A stretch of 64,000 bases of DNA from Paraescarpia echinospica (taxonomy: Eukaryota; Annelida; Polychaeta; Sabellida; Siboglinidae), in NCBI GenBank assembly GCA_020002185.1, contig CM034532.1, positions 47,701,962 to 47,765,961 of the forward strand. Direction: 5' to 3'. The notes under the pieces are model-generated. The model saw nothing but the letters and a program-made list of their open reading frames with translations. It did no database searches and had not been told where the DNA came from. A program made the translations under genes and the position numbers. Positions 1 through 13,295 of this stretch are shown here, piece by piece (within the stretch, counting starts at the first letter, position 1; the number at the start of each line of letters is the position of its first letter).

Positions 1-11
1 ATAGGCAACAG

Positions 12-17
12 TTTATT
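12..17 (-). promoter_or_regulatory. possible poly(A) signal (AATAAA)
   Basis: A minus-strand AATAAA lies about 70 bases beyond the stop codon of the candidate terminal exon just to its right. Such hexamers are common by chance in AT-rich DNA, so it is only weak support for a gene end here. Confidence 0.25.
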
Positions 18-82
18 GTTGACAGTAACACATCAATGTTGCAAATTACGACAAACACCGCAACACGAATGTCTGCAGGGGT

Positions 83-270
83 CTACTCAGAAATGTTGCC
101 ATCATCCGCAGGAGCAGCGGGACTGTCAGGCTTCGGGAAACACTTGCTCCAGTCACTGACAGTGACTCCAGCTGAATCCAAGCTGGACTCGGACAGTGAC
201 TCACTGATGAGGTTTCGAAACTCAGTCTTGAACTCGTCACTCGTTTCACAATGCCGATGCCTCTTTCACA
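83..270 (-). CDS. possible 3'-terminal coding exon, unrecognised
   Basis: A minus-strand frame runs from an in-frame TGA near 270 to a TAG at 83-85. It encodes an acidic, serine-rich tail with features typical of a protein C-terminus (stretches such as SESLSESSLDSAGV and DDGNISE). A good acceptor-like site lies near 303 and a poly(A) hexamer beyond the stop, but an exon from that acceptor would need another frame or would cross the TGA. I do not recognise the protein and see no partner exons. It is not the CHIC C-terminus. It could be a chance ORF. Confidence 0.22.
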
Positions 271-439
271 AACAGCGGAACTCCCTGGTAGTGCCACCTC
301 TACGAAACAAAACTCAATCGATCTATCAGCATTTATAAGCTCGACATTTTATTGTTTTTGTACCACGCTTAAGTTAAATTTCCCGCTCGAAAGTACACAA
401 ATGTCACCAACATTTACACTTGTCTAGTGACCGCGGGCA

Positions 440-780
440 CACCTCGACTTCCTCGCTATAACAAATGTTTTGTCTAATTTCGATACCTGATGTGTTATTG
501 CCAACATTCAACATCATCCCATGCATATTTACGTTACACAAATATCGCGTGTTAGCGCACTTTTGAAGCCCACAGAGCGACCCAGTTTGCAACAACATAC
601 ACTGCAATATTGGTCACTGCGGCCGCAGTGGCGCAGACTGACGCAAATCGGGTCGCTCTTTGGACCTCAAAAGTGTGCTAAGACGCAAAATTTTCGTAAT
701 ATAAATAACCATTGGATGATGTTGAATGACAAAATCGAGGTTGGCCTGGATATTAGACAAGTGCTCCATTATTTTCTTTA
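440..780. mobile_element. fold-back (inverted-repeat) element
   Basis: Two arms of about 150-170 bases face each other around position 605. Translating the left arm on the minus strand and the right arm on the plus strand gives the same degenerate peptide pattern (GSLCGLQKCA against GSLFGPQKCA, then a shared MMLN), which shows the inverted repetition. No transposase is visible, so this is a non-autonomous MITE-like element. Arm boundaries are approximate. Confidence 0.6.
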
Positions 781-845
781 AACAAATCTGCGGGTGGGCA
801 CTTTTTCAAATTTACCGGCCCAACGAAATATTTGACGGTCTTGGG

Positions 846-2184
<1,339 letters not shown>

Positions 2185-5100
2185 CTGCAACACAATTGAG
2201 ACCATCTATGAACATATGAATGGAGAGATGCATTATCTTGTAAGAGGTCATCTCAGAACATCGATGTCAGATATTAAACGAAATTACGTTCGTTTCGGGG
2301 AGGGGTGTGTGAAGCTGTTTCGTCTGGCGTCAGACATCGATATTTTTGCGCTTCGGACATTCTTCACTGTTTCCTGCGCACATAGAAAATGGTCGCACCA
2401 ATTTGTTCTTTGTTTTACACCGTCGTATGAGTAGCCTCGACTATCCAGGCGCCACAGGGAGACAACTACTAACCACTACACAATGGCGTTCTCTTGAGTG
2501 AGTTTTTGTACCGCCAAGCTAGTGCTACCATCTCCACTAAATGACAGGGATGAGTATTCACCCGACGGAGTAGTCATGGAATCGCCGTTGAAAAAGATCG
2601 CCATGGCGTTCAATCAGAGTGACAAGTTGATCGTGTGTTTAACTACGCCACTGCTGGCCGATACCGAGTTTCAATAGCGGCTTCGATTCGTGAGGTACAG
2701 CAACAAACGGAACGAGGACTACGTATTCATCAGCCGTGGTCACGTCACTAATCCCGAAAATCGTGTCGTGCCAGGTGAAGCCGTGGAAGAAAGAGAACCC
2801 CTCACTTCGACTCGACCTAGACAAACACAACATCGCCACAAACCGGAATATGTTATATGATTTTCTAACACAACCAAACACGCTCGGAAGGTGTAACAAG
2901 TCGTATAGAGAGGTACGACTAAGTGCCTGTTGATGGCTGAGTCAGTCGGGTTATACCACTCGGACTTGACGCACTGTGTTACTTCTGCGGTACACAATCC
3001 ATCGTGTCATTCTGTTGCTTGTGCAGGTAATTATTACGGGCTGAGAATCTCTGCATTAACCATTGACGCCACAATCGAGTGAACTTCCGCAAAGTTTGCA
3101 TGTCTTCCTAACCATTGTAAAATCGTTCTTATCTGAATTACTCCGTAGACTTCTATTACTAGTAGACCAACCAACATGTGATTTTATACTCTTAACGGCA
3201 TTTTATGATTCGCTGATGTATTGTCTGTGTAATCAGGTGTTGAACTTTGAATTTATTCATAAATGTATGTAATATGCTAATATAAAAAACGTTATTTTCT
3301 CGAAATGTGTTTATAGCGTATACCAAAATTGTTTACACACCGAATCGTTCTATCCAAAGATGTTTTAAGAAACCAATTGACATAATATACACGCTAACAT
3401 ATTAATATACATGTTTTTGATCATTAACATGATATGGAAGTAAAATAACTTGCCCAAAATGTAGCTAGAATGTTCAAGAAGAGAGGTGACAATCACAGAG
3501 TAGAACTTTGCAAAGCATTTAGCCTCCTGCCAATTGTTCTGGGGACAGAAATAATTCATTATCTCATGCAGGAGTTTAGCACGAAGCAGTCCGGCAATCA
3601 AAACTTCAGGATGTGATTGACATAGAGGTTTACATGAATATTTTTGAGATAATGCTGGACATCATCAGGGCAGAGAAGAATGGCAACTAGAAATATTCGC
3701 TGCAATGTTATGCATTGACTAACCATCTACGATTACACAAACTATGCCCGATTGAGAACGGTCTACCTGGCAGAAACGAAAGACGTCACAAGGTAGTCTT
3801 TGGTTGCCAAAAAAAAAAAACTGCCTGTTAAAGACCGCCATTCTGAAACCATGACAGTTTACACATTTACATCGATCATTGTTCTAGTGCGAGACCACCG
3901 CACTCCATCTATAAGTCAATGTTTATATATTCTCATTCAGCTCATCTGAACACACCAATTGTTGTAAACATTGTGGCGAGCTCATTCAGGTCATCAGCAT
4001 CACGTTTCATCCGGGATGGAATGGAATGGAATGCCGTCAGAGCGGGTGAACGTGGTATCTTCCTCGCCATGTTCCATACTGAAGAGAAATGCTCTTGACT
4101 ATTGTGAAATTCGTGATCGTTCTGACCAAGTGACACAAAACGTGTAGTGGCTTGATCGTCCCTTGTAATGCTGATGTTGTCACTCTACATCTTCCATAAC
4201 CTACCTATCCCTTCAGTTGGCCGATCTGCTGGAACTTGGCTGAAGCGCCTTTTTTTGTTTTTTCATAACAAAGTTAAACACTGCATGAACCTTTGGCGCT
4301 GTCTTCTCGTGAAGTTTTATGTCTGCAAGATAGACCGGTCCCCATCATGCATAGTTTGTGTACTAATGACTATGTGTAACCGTAGATCGTTAGTCACGAC
4401 AAAATGGTAGCAATGGCCCTTACTTGCCATCCCCCTCAGAACTGGTGATGTTTAACATGACCTTCATTATGTTCACGTATAACGATCACATACTGAAGTT
4501 TGGATTACCAGAGTGCTTCCTACTAAACTTCTCTCCGTGAGAGTACATTTTTTGTACCTCAAAATATCTTATAGTTGGCCCACTGCGTTGCAGCGTTCTT
4601 CTCTGTAATATATATATATATATACACAAGTATTTATATATATATATAAGGTGTATATGTACTATATATATAAATATATATGGCAGACACATTGTCACTC
4701 CATCGTTCTCGCTACACTACATTGTGGCCGAACTCTGTCGGTTCCAACGATCTGTCTCACGACGCCTCTGCGACGACGGATGTCCTAAAACATAGTAATA
4801 CAACAACGATATGGAGTCCTACCACACCAAGTGCCCTTGCTGGATATGCATCATATATGATAACCCCTGAGGGTGCCAATTATTTTCCGTGTACTTGAGT
4901 AAGTGAATGACAGGCTCCAAAGCACAGGCGCGGGAAGGGGAGACCTGTACAAAAAGCAGCTGTCCACTGGAATTTCGCTGGTGGCAGACATATGGTTCTG
5001 CCCCCAGTAAATCTGAGCTTGTGTATGTCGCAGCGATAAACATTAACAAAGCCCCCCCCTCCCGTCTTCCGATGTCTTCAGTCGATCAGTGAAGAGTCGA

Positions 5101-6450
5101 AATGTAGCGGAGCCGAAGCTGAAGTCACGGCGTCTTCATATGTCATTATCCGACAGCAGCGGAGCGGAGTGGTGCTTAAGCTCCGGTTCTTAGCTCGCCC
5201 AATATGAATTTCATTTTTGCGCCAGTGCTCCAACGATCTGTTTCATGAGGCATTTGCGACGACGGTTCACATCAAACAAGCATGCATATTATCAATTAAC
5301 ACGTATCGAAAACCTGGTTGAACATCTTTATTGATATAAATGAAACGAAACGTAATTACAACAGTTAATTTATATTTCGGTGATCCCTAACTATAATGGC
5401 AGAAACACGTGTATGCAAGTGCAAATAAAAATTACCTGTTTCAAGTTGTTTTTGTTGTTGCTACAAATGCAGTTTTCGATGTAACTATGATGTTACATAG
5501 TGTCACCACCATTTAACGTTGAGCGTGTCCCACGTGCAACAGAACTCGTGCATGATTGCTGTGAAGCCCTGACAATTGCATGACGACTGTGCTCTTGGCT
5601 TATCTCAGAGACTGCGATTTCAAAACTTTAGCATCTTGTTCCGAAACAGAACACTTAGTAGTAAGTGGAAGATCACATCTTCGAGTACACTGATATCTTA
5701 AGGCCACATGTTTCCCTAAAATCTAAAATGAAACAAACGAACGTTAAATATGACGTTATCATCAAACCGAATTAATAAAAATTCTGTCATTTCTGATGTT
5801 GGTCTACCGGCAAGCCAGTTGCAGTATATTGACATAGAACAACCGAAAATGTATAAAACTAGACAATTTAATTATTTTTATCTAGATTTGTTTCTACGTG
5901 AGATATATATTTGTGACTTTGTATAGAAATTCACTGTGTATGTTTTAAAAATCAACACAATTGCGCGCTCATGGTTGTCAGATCTCAGAACTCTTCGGCT
6001 CGGCCTTTTACAAAGTTGACAAAGCAGTTTACTGAAACTATGTTGTGTATAGGCTACATGTTCAACTTCTTCCTCAAGACAATTCATCAAGCCTACGGAA
6101 CAAGAAGGCGTCCCTTCTTTTTTGCACGGATCGAATACGGCTGCGCCCAAACTGTGCTGCGCCATATCGTAGATTATTCACCACGGAGAAACGACTTGCA
6201 CGCGAAAATCGCGTTACGCCATGTCCGCAATAAACGCGGCACCCACGTTATTGTTATTTAAATGCGGGGATTATAGGTGCATTTTCTTCTGTGCTTTCTT
6301 CTGACTGCGTGAAACCGTAGCTCCCGTGATTGGACCCAGTCTTTCCTTGCGTCCCATTCGTCTAGGACCAACATATAATAAAGAGCTTTCTATAGACTTC
6401 AGTATTACAAAACTAGCACATGATGGTGGTGATGGCGGTAATGGTTAGTG
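2185..6450. other. intergenic, no gene recognised
   Basis: Only short ORFs with no recognisable motif occur here. A tRNA-like A-box segment (minus strand near 2475-2500) may be a SINE scrap, and a direct repeat of about 37 bases pairs 4744-4780 with 5230-5265. Slightly GC-richer DNA at 6.0-6.26 kb is open on both strands but matches nothing I know. Confidence 0.5.
4604..4682. repeat. (TA)n microsatellite cluster
   Basis: Three closely spaced runs of alternating T and A with short interruptions. Confidence 0.9.
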
Positions 6451-6451
6451 G

Positions 6452-6484
6452 GTGGTGGTGGTGGTGGTGGTGGTGGTGGTGATG
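6452..6484. repeat. (GGT)n microsatellite
   Basis: About ten perfect GGT/GTG units sit inside a longer degenerate GGT/GAT-rich stretch (6423-6500). A similar GT-rich triplet stretch occurs at 7640-7690. Confidence 0.9.
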
Positions 6485-7054
6485 GTAGCAGTGGTAGAGC
6501 CTAGTACTGTTTACACATAGTTGTAGGCGCGCGCGGCCACATTAAGGAAAACGTTCAGATTACCCATTTTAAAACTATGTTAACATGTCTTTAATGTGTT
6601 CATGTTGTATACAGACATATGTGTTACACATAAGGAAAACATTCTCAATAAATAGACAAACTAGATGAGTTTTATACATACATAGTTTTGTCCCATGAGG
6701 AAAGACTGCCCCCACCTGGGGCAATACGGTCCGTGACATTCCTTTTGCGTTTTTTGCTTCTATGAACGTATCTTTGCTTGAAAATATAATGTATGTGCAC
6801 ATGTATACAAATAGTAACATATTAACTGTTCTAGTTGTTAAATTAAAATCATAGTTAAGACACAATATACATGTTGCAACTGATGTATGGCGCCTATTAT
6901 GTTTCTTAATATTTCAAGTATTGGATTTCATAATATATCGTCTTAATTATGGCATATATTTAATTATGCAACGTTAGCATAAAAACTTAATATTTTACAC
7001 ATTATACAACACGTGTCAGAAATGTATAACATATAAACCATGTATATAATGTAT

Positions 7055-7128
7055 ATGAAGGCGGTAGGGGGTGTAAAGCGCTTTGTGCAGTCCTAGGGAT
7101 TGGATACTGTGCTATATAAGAACTTACC
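7055..7128 (+). mobile_element. SINE 3' tail, MIR/CORE-like family
   Basis: The wording GTAAAGCGCTTTGTGCAGTC, then GATTGGATACTGTGCTATATAAG, parallels the tail of the fuller SINE at 53.98-54.30 kb. Only the tail is recognisable. Confidence 0.5.
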
Positions 7129-7715
7129 TTTACCTTTTATTTAGGGGACGTCTTACCCCACATGCGAAATGTGTGTCTTAACGCAGTATGCGTAAAACAT
7201 TACCTTTATTCCCATGTTTTATTTTCTGACATGCAAGTTGAATTATAATATTATAATGTCACCAATAAAGTTCGTGATTAATAGTAGGCATCCTGCAGTC
7301 TTGTGAAATCATGGATCTGCGCCGTAGTGTCAAAGATCAGTTGGTAGAGCAGCGTCTGTCGAGTTTACAATCCTTGTGGAATCTACTGCACTTGAACATG
7401 ATCACTGCTCTGGGTTCAGACTCTGACTTTTCGTGTTTACCACCGCTATATATAATGAGTTGCACCAGTTTCACTATTGGCTAGATTTAATTGCATCTGT
7501 CTCATGTTGCTGAGTTTTCTGGTTAATTATTCGATATATGCCAATATATTTTTGCACACGATTTTGGGACATGTAATCATATTTTTTTTTTTACGTCTTA
7601 CCCCAAAAGGCCGCGCTATCTACCCTAGTAATGTAGTGGTAATGGTGATGGTAGTGGTGGTGTCAGTGATGTCAGCAGCAGTAGTCCTAGTAGTAGGCCT
7701 AGTTGCCAGCTTCTC

Positions 7716-8090
7716 TTACCGGAAGTCAGTGTTCATTGTAACTGCTTGGTTTGTCTGGTGCGTTTCGATGACCATAACTGAACCGCCAGTAAGTATGGCT
7801 CGCCAGTTAGGTCTATCCACATGTTGCCAGTGCAAAGGATGCACAGTCTTTAGATACCTCTTGTACCACTGTTGAGCTCTGCCTACTCTATAGATGATGG
7901 TCAGTGGGAGGCAGTCATCGGGCATCCGCTGCACGGGTCCAAGCCATCGTAAAAGTATGTTTGATAATGTTGCTCAATGGTGTTGATTATAGCGTTGAAG
8001 GATCTCAAGAAAGGTGATTTTATCCTGCCATTTAAGAACACCGATCATGCACAGGCAACGGTGTTGAAAACTGTTAAATTTCCAATTATA
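7716..8090 (-). mobile_element. decayed non-LTR retrotransposon, C-terminal end of reverse transcriptase ORF
   Basis: Translating the minus strand with one frame change gives the familiar C-terminal region of LINE-type endonuclease/reverse transcriptase proteins: FNSFQHRCL, then LKWQDKI, then LRWLGPVQRMPDDCLPLTIIY, then DRPNWRAILTGG. A stop and a frameshift near 7960 interrupt the frame, so it is dead. The clade cannot be assigned safely. Confidence 0.75.
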
Positions 8091-8099
8091 TTTGCGGTA

Positions 8100-9240
8100 T
8101 ATAAAAATTAGTGTACATCCTGTATTATATAAATTAGAATGTCTTCCAAGAGGGTCTTTTAATTATCATTCTCGGATATGTCAAATTCGAAGCATCTGCA
8201 AATTAATTGACGCATTTGTAGCGGATCAATTGACCCTGCGGCTGTGGTCCCTTGAGTCTGATTAACAATTTTACATATAAAACAGATCAATTAAAGCAAG
8301 TAAACATATTTTCTTAAGGACTGATATTAAGACTCAGGCTTTACAACAGAGGCATATGTATATCATTCGTTATTATGCTTTCTTTGGAAAATCGCCCTCG
8401 AAGAATGTTTGAAATAAATGTCAATTAGCCTTATCATGTGTATGTGAAACGAGTTTATTGTAACACCTCACTGAAAATGTGCACTTAATGTTAATAATGC
8501 AAGTGATATTTCACTCGTGGGGTTAACTAAACTTGATCGAACGAGCGGCGAAGACGCCATCAATTGTTGGACCATCAGGTTGCATACCAGAATGGCGCAG
8601 CCTATGAAATAAAGATTAAATGTAGCCTATGTTCAAACAGATTTTCATATAAATTTTGCATGATATTCTTAATAATAGTTGCATATGTATGGTTTTTACG
8701 TGCCTGGGCTAAAATGCGACCGTTGGTTCGCTTATAGTTGCATTTTTAGTTTAACTACATTTTACGTATTTTTCAGAAAGTGTACGTATTCTCTACGTTT
8801 GTTGGGCGCAAAAAGTGCAGGTGTCAGATAGTATTTCGATCCCCATGATATCTTAACCCGCGGTTTTGGTCTTTTTTACATGAATCTGTTTTTCTTTGGT
8901 ATATGTCTTCTTATGAATATGAATAGTCAGATGCGTTTCAATGTAGCACAACGTGTAAAACACATTGATATGTGTTATCTTATTCCAAAATATAGAATGT
9001 CGATTCCTTATTAGTAAATTACCTATAACAAGTTTGGACAGTGCCCTGATAAGATCGTCAGTTCCTAAACTAAACGTACAGAAGGCATACATTTTTTACC
9101 GGTAATTAAACCATGCATTGTAACGTTATAGACGTGGCCTGCATGATTATGAACAGGTGATCCACAAGTGAATGAGTAATCTGTGCAATGGGCCTTACAA
9201 CTATTGCAGCATCAAACGAAATGGGGCGTTTACTGTGTAA
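8100..9240. other. AT-rich intergenic sequence, nothing recognised
   Basis: No ORF of note, RNA gene or structured repeat was recognised in this stretch. Confidence 0.4.
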
Positions 9241-9244
9241 TTTA

Positions 9245-10000
9245 CTTGTACTTAGTAAGTAAGTAATTTATTTCCAACAACAACATGAAACAATTGTACA
9301 TCCCGTTATTCCAAAATACAACATTTTCAACATGTGAACAAAACATACTCATAAGTGTTGATGGAAAGGGGGTGAACAGAAGTGTAATACTTGTGTATGG
9401 TTCACCCCCAACCAGTATAGTTACTTATTGTACTAATACAACATATTACAAAATATTACAATTTCACAAACAATGTAATATACGGTGCCTAGACTATGTA
9501 ATGTCTTCTTATAATTAGGTGGATGTTTTTCTTAGATCTAATACATAAATAGAAGACGGGACTTACAGATTTAAAAAAAAACCTTTATGCTTCTACTGCT
9601 GGTGATGCTTTCCTGTAGGGTATTCCACAGTTTTACTTCACAAACAGAACTACACATTGATTTGTGTGTGGTGCGCATACAATGACTTCGAAAGGTGTCT
9701 TTTTGTCGAGTACCATGTGTTGAGATATACCGTTTAAACATTGTTTGCAAACTGTTTGGTAGTTCATTGTGATGTGCCTTATACAATATAATAGTAGTCT
9801 TAAATAGAATTAAGTCTACAAACGTCAAAGTAGTTGTTTAAATATATTGCATGCTATGCTCCAAACACTTTACGCCACAGATCAGACGAACTACTCGTTT
9901 CTGCCGCACAGTAATACACCTGATTTTTGAGACAGGTGTTACCCCATATTTCGCTGCAATAGTATAAACTAAGATGACTCGGTGGGACTACTAACACGCA
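9245..10000 (-). mobile_element. decayed LINE, reverse transcriptase C-terminus with 3' tail
   Basis: The minus strand from about 10000 down to 9571 reads, across frameshifts and a stop, as the C-terminal region typical of L2/CR1-like reverse transcriptases: YYCSEIWGNTCLKN, RQKRVVRLICG, LTFVDLILFKT, YKAHHNELPNSLQ, and EVKLWNTLQESI. The element appears to end in a short (TTAC)n tail at 9254-9268. It is clearly inactive. Confidence 0.75.
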
Positions 10001-10009
10001 AAAAGAGTG

Positions 10010-11371
10010 ATAATTAAATTAATTTGGTATCAGGGGTAAATTGTTGTGGTCATTATAGAAAGGACCTCTCTGAAACGTATAATAACAGACTGTGCTTCCC
10101 TCCGTTGAAGCCGATTGCACATACAAAATAGTATCGAGGTACCTGCGGTTACATTTAGTAAATGTAGGGTTTGACTACACAAAGGTGTAATGCTTCTTCC
10201 ACTCTTGACATGCTGCAACTGCGTAGTTGAATATTTTATTGTAATTAAATAATTATATGGCATTATATATATGAATATTTGATATACTATCTCACTGTGA
10301 TTTAATTCACTTCCTTCGTATATAACTATTTGATTGTATTAATATTTTATATATAGCACTATTACTTATGAATGTCAACTACATAGAGAATTTCCCCATG
10401 GAGATAATAAACAAGATCTTATCTTAGCAATGGAGACAATTGTAATAAAATGATATGCATGCTTTTGGAAATATGTCATCAATAAGAAGATGGCTAGTAC
10501 AACGTATGTCTAAACAGCTGAGAAAAGGGAGCATCTGGTTCCCAGTGCCGTGCAAACTGTGCATCATACGCGTATTAATTGCAAATCTGTTTATAACAGA
10601 TATTGGTAAAACTTGGTGTTAGAATAAGTGGAAGGTCAAAATACCACAAGAGGGGTCACGATACTATAATAGCATTTCGACCCCCGGTGATGATATTTCA
10701 GAGTAATTCGACCGCGGTAGATTTACTATGGAGTCACGATACTATACTACACCGGCACTATCTCACGGCCCCTAGGTAACCCAGGCACAATTGGTGTAAG
10801 ACCACATTTAAATTTTATATAGGCGGCCATTATAACGTTTCCTTCATTTCCTGCAAAATTTTTCTTACGATTTTTTTGAAAATTTCACAGCATATTTAAC
10901 CTCCATTGACACAAGTGCTGTGGAAAACTCGTGAAATTATCATACCACATTTTTTAGACAAATCCACCTAAACCTGACACCCCTCAATTTCGCCCCAATC
11001 TGGTGACGGATTTTGAATTATTGGTGCGTGCTGCAAAATAGCCAGCGACTAGCGAATACGCAGAGCGACTACCGTATATTTATTGCTACCTTGTGAACAA
11101 TCTAATGCAGTAGTACATTCAGTATTCACTGGACTAACATGTGCCATGTCAAAGTGCTCGAAAAAAATTGACACATCACACCAAAACGGTATTGTCAACG
11201 GCACTCTTTCTTACCACCTTAATGTGGTCTTACCCCAGTTTGATACATCGTCACTTACTAAAACAGCGGCGCCACACGGTGGGCTAGGAACCAGTCCAGC
11301 AACATTTAATAACTGCAATAGACGGCGCCACATATATACACCGCTTCAACACGAAGTAGCAGACGACATAT
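10010..11371. other. upstream region of SPO11
   Basis: No coding exon was recognised. A 14-base motif (GTCACGATACTATA) occurs twice, near 10656 and 10733. A long plus-strand frame (11083-11472) overlaps the first SPO11 exon in another register and is probably fortuitous. The promoter and transcription start cannot be placed. Confidence 0.4.
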
Positions 11372-13212
11372 ATGTTGATGGAGAATACAGAGTTTTGGCG
11401 AAATATAAACGACCTGCGAAACATACTTCTGCAGGAAAGGAGGATACATACCTTACGGCAACAATATCTTGATAGTGATAGTTCGGCAGTTGTTAATTCG
11501 GTACTCGAAAATGCTAAACCGAAAAACGATGACAGTGACTACAGCAGGTAAACGAGCATTGCCATTGCCATTGCCAGACTGAAAGTCTACGTGTTTTATT
11601 TTTAAGTAGCTATACTTAAAAAGTTAAATTACGTTTTCTTGTAGAAAACAACATCCAACAGCAAACTAATACATTTAATTTATTATAGTAATTCATAAAA
11701 TGAAAAAGTCGTAGAATTTAGACTTAGTCTTTACTTTTAAACTTTTATTATTAAAATGTATTTAATTTTAACTATCAGTTCTCGACTCAAGCCAAGGCAA
11801 AATCAATTAAGAAAATATTAGAATAGTCAGTACAGATTTAGAAATTCATTTCTTTTGCAAACATGGCAATAAAGTCAACTTTTCTTCACATTTTGTAAAA
11901 ACAGGATCTTCTATTTTGGCCATCAAAGGCATTATAACTTATGTATTTATGACTACATTTTTATAGTCTACACTAATTAAAACTACAGGTGATTCCGATT
12001 GTATCCAATTCTAGTTTCAATGAGGACATCACAATTAACAGCAACTTTGACAAGAACATCAGTGCCATCACATTAACTCACAATGCTAGTAAAACTGGCA
12101 GCTCATTGGAATCACATATGGTATTATTTTATATGTGCTGCAATCAGAATTTTTTTATACGTTGGAATTGGAATCTCCCTTGAGTGGCTAGAATTGAAAT
12201 TGGATTCAAAAGAGTGTGTTGGAGACAGTATCACAGAACTGTGGAATTGCTTATATGGAATAAACCTCAGGTCTGTAGTCAATGTTAATAACTAGTCTGT
12301 GGAGCCTGATATAACTGTATTGCCCAGTGCAATACATACGGTTTACTGAGCATATAACCTATCCAGCTCCACTTCCTTCTTATTTGGTTTTGGGTCTTTC
12401 CCGTAGTGAATTGTTACTAATTGTTTCTGGCTACCATGTCTTTAGAATTCTCCTTAGGCAATTGTTTACAAAACTTTGGAACTTCTACAGCATGGATTTT
12501 GTAGAACGCCATATCTCCAAACCATACATTACCACTTTAGCATTTAAGTTGAAAATGCATAGTTTCATTGATAGTGAAATTTCTCTGGACTTCATACCTT
12601 GTTAAGTACAAAGTAAGTTGCCCTTGCTTTCTCTACCCTAGCTTGTATATCACTAAAATTATGATTGTCCCAAGTTTAATGTAAACCATCACAAATTGAT
12701 CAGTGAATGGTTTAGTTTGCTTGGAACAATAATAACACACATGAATATATAGCATTACAAACAACTGTTCAAAGTATGTACTGTTGTGTCTTCATCATAA
12801 TATAATAATGTATTGTTATGCTTCATATTTGTAGGGAGATTATATTACATTTGATTGAAGAAGTATTTAAAGGAATTATGGTTTCACTGAGCAAAGATGA
12901 ACCACCCTGTTTGGTGTACAAGAGCAGAAGGAATTGGCAGGATGTCAGGTTTGTAATACACTAAAATATATATGCAAATCCATCAGCTTCACTGTTCAAA
13001 GTCATTTTGGAGGTAACTTTATGCATCTCCTCCAAATATTAGGCAGCCGTCTGCAAAATGCCAATTGATGGAATTTTTACTTCCAATTGCATCCTTGAGG
13101 CTTACAAAAAACTTCCCACTGCAACACCTGTGATAATCACCAAAATCATCCAACTGCCTGGATCCACAGAATAGCTCCCAACTAAACTCCCATTGAGGCT
13201 TGTTCAAACAAA

Positions 13213-13295
<83 letters not shown>

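Noticed and set aside
5971..6261. Overlapping ORFs of 95-96 codons on both strands
   Set aside because: No motif, splice partner or repeat relationship was recognised; they are likely open by chance.
7330..7430. tRNA gene candidate (CAGTTGGTAGAGCAGC)
   Set aside because: The A-box-like word is good, but the only B-box-like word is about 75 bases on and no cloverleaf closes. At most a SINE scrap.
11083..11472. 129-codon plus-strand ORF
   Set aside because: It overlaps the first SPO11 exon in another frame, and only the SPO11 frame joins correctly to exon 2. It shows no known domain.
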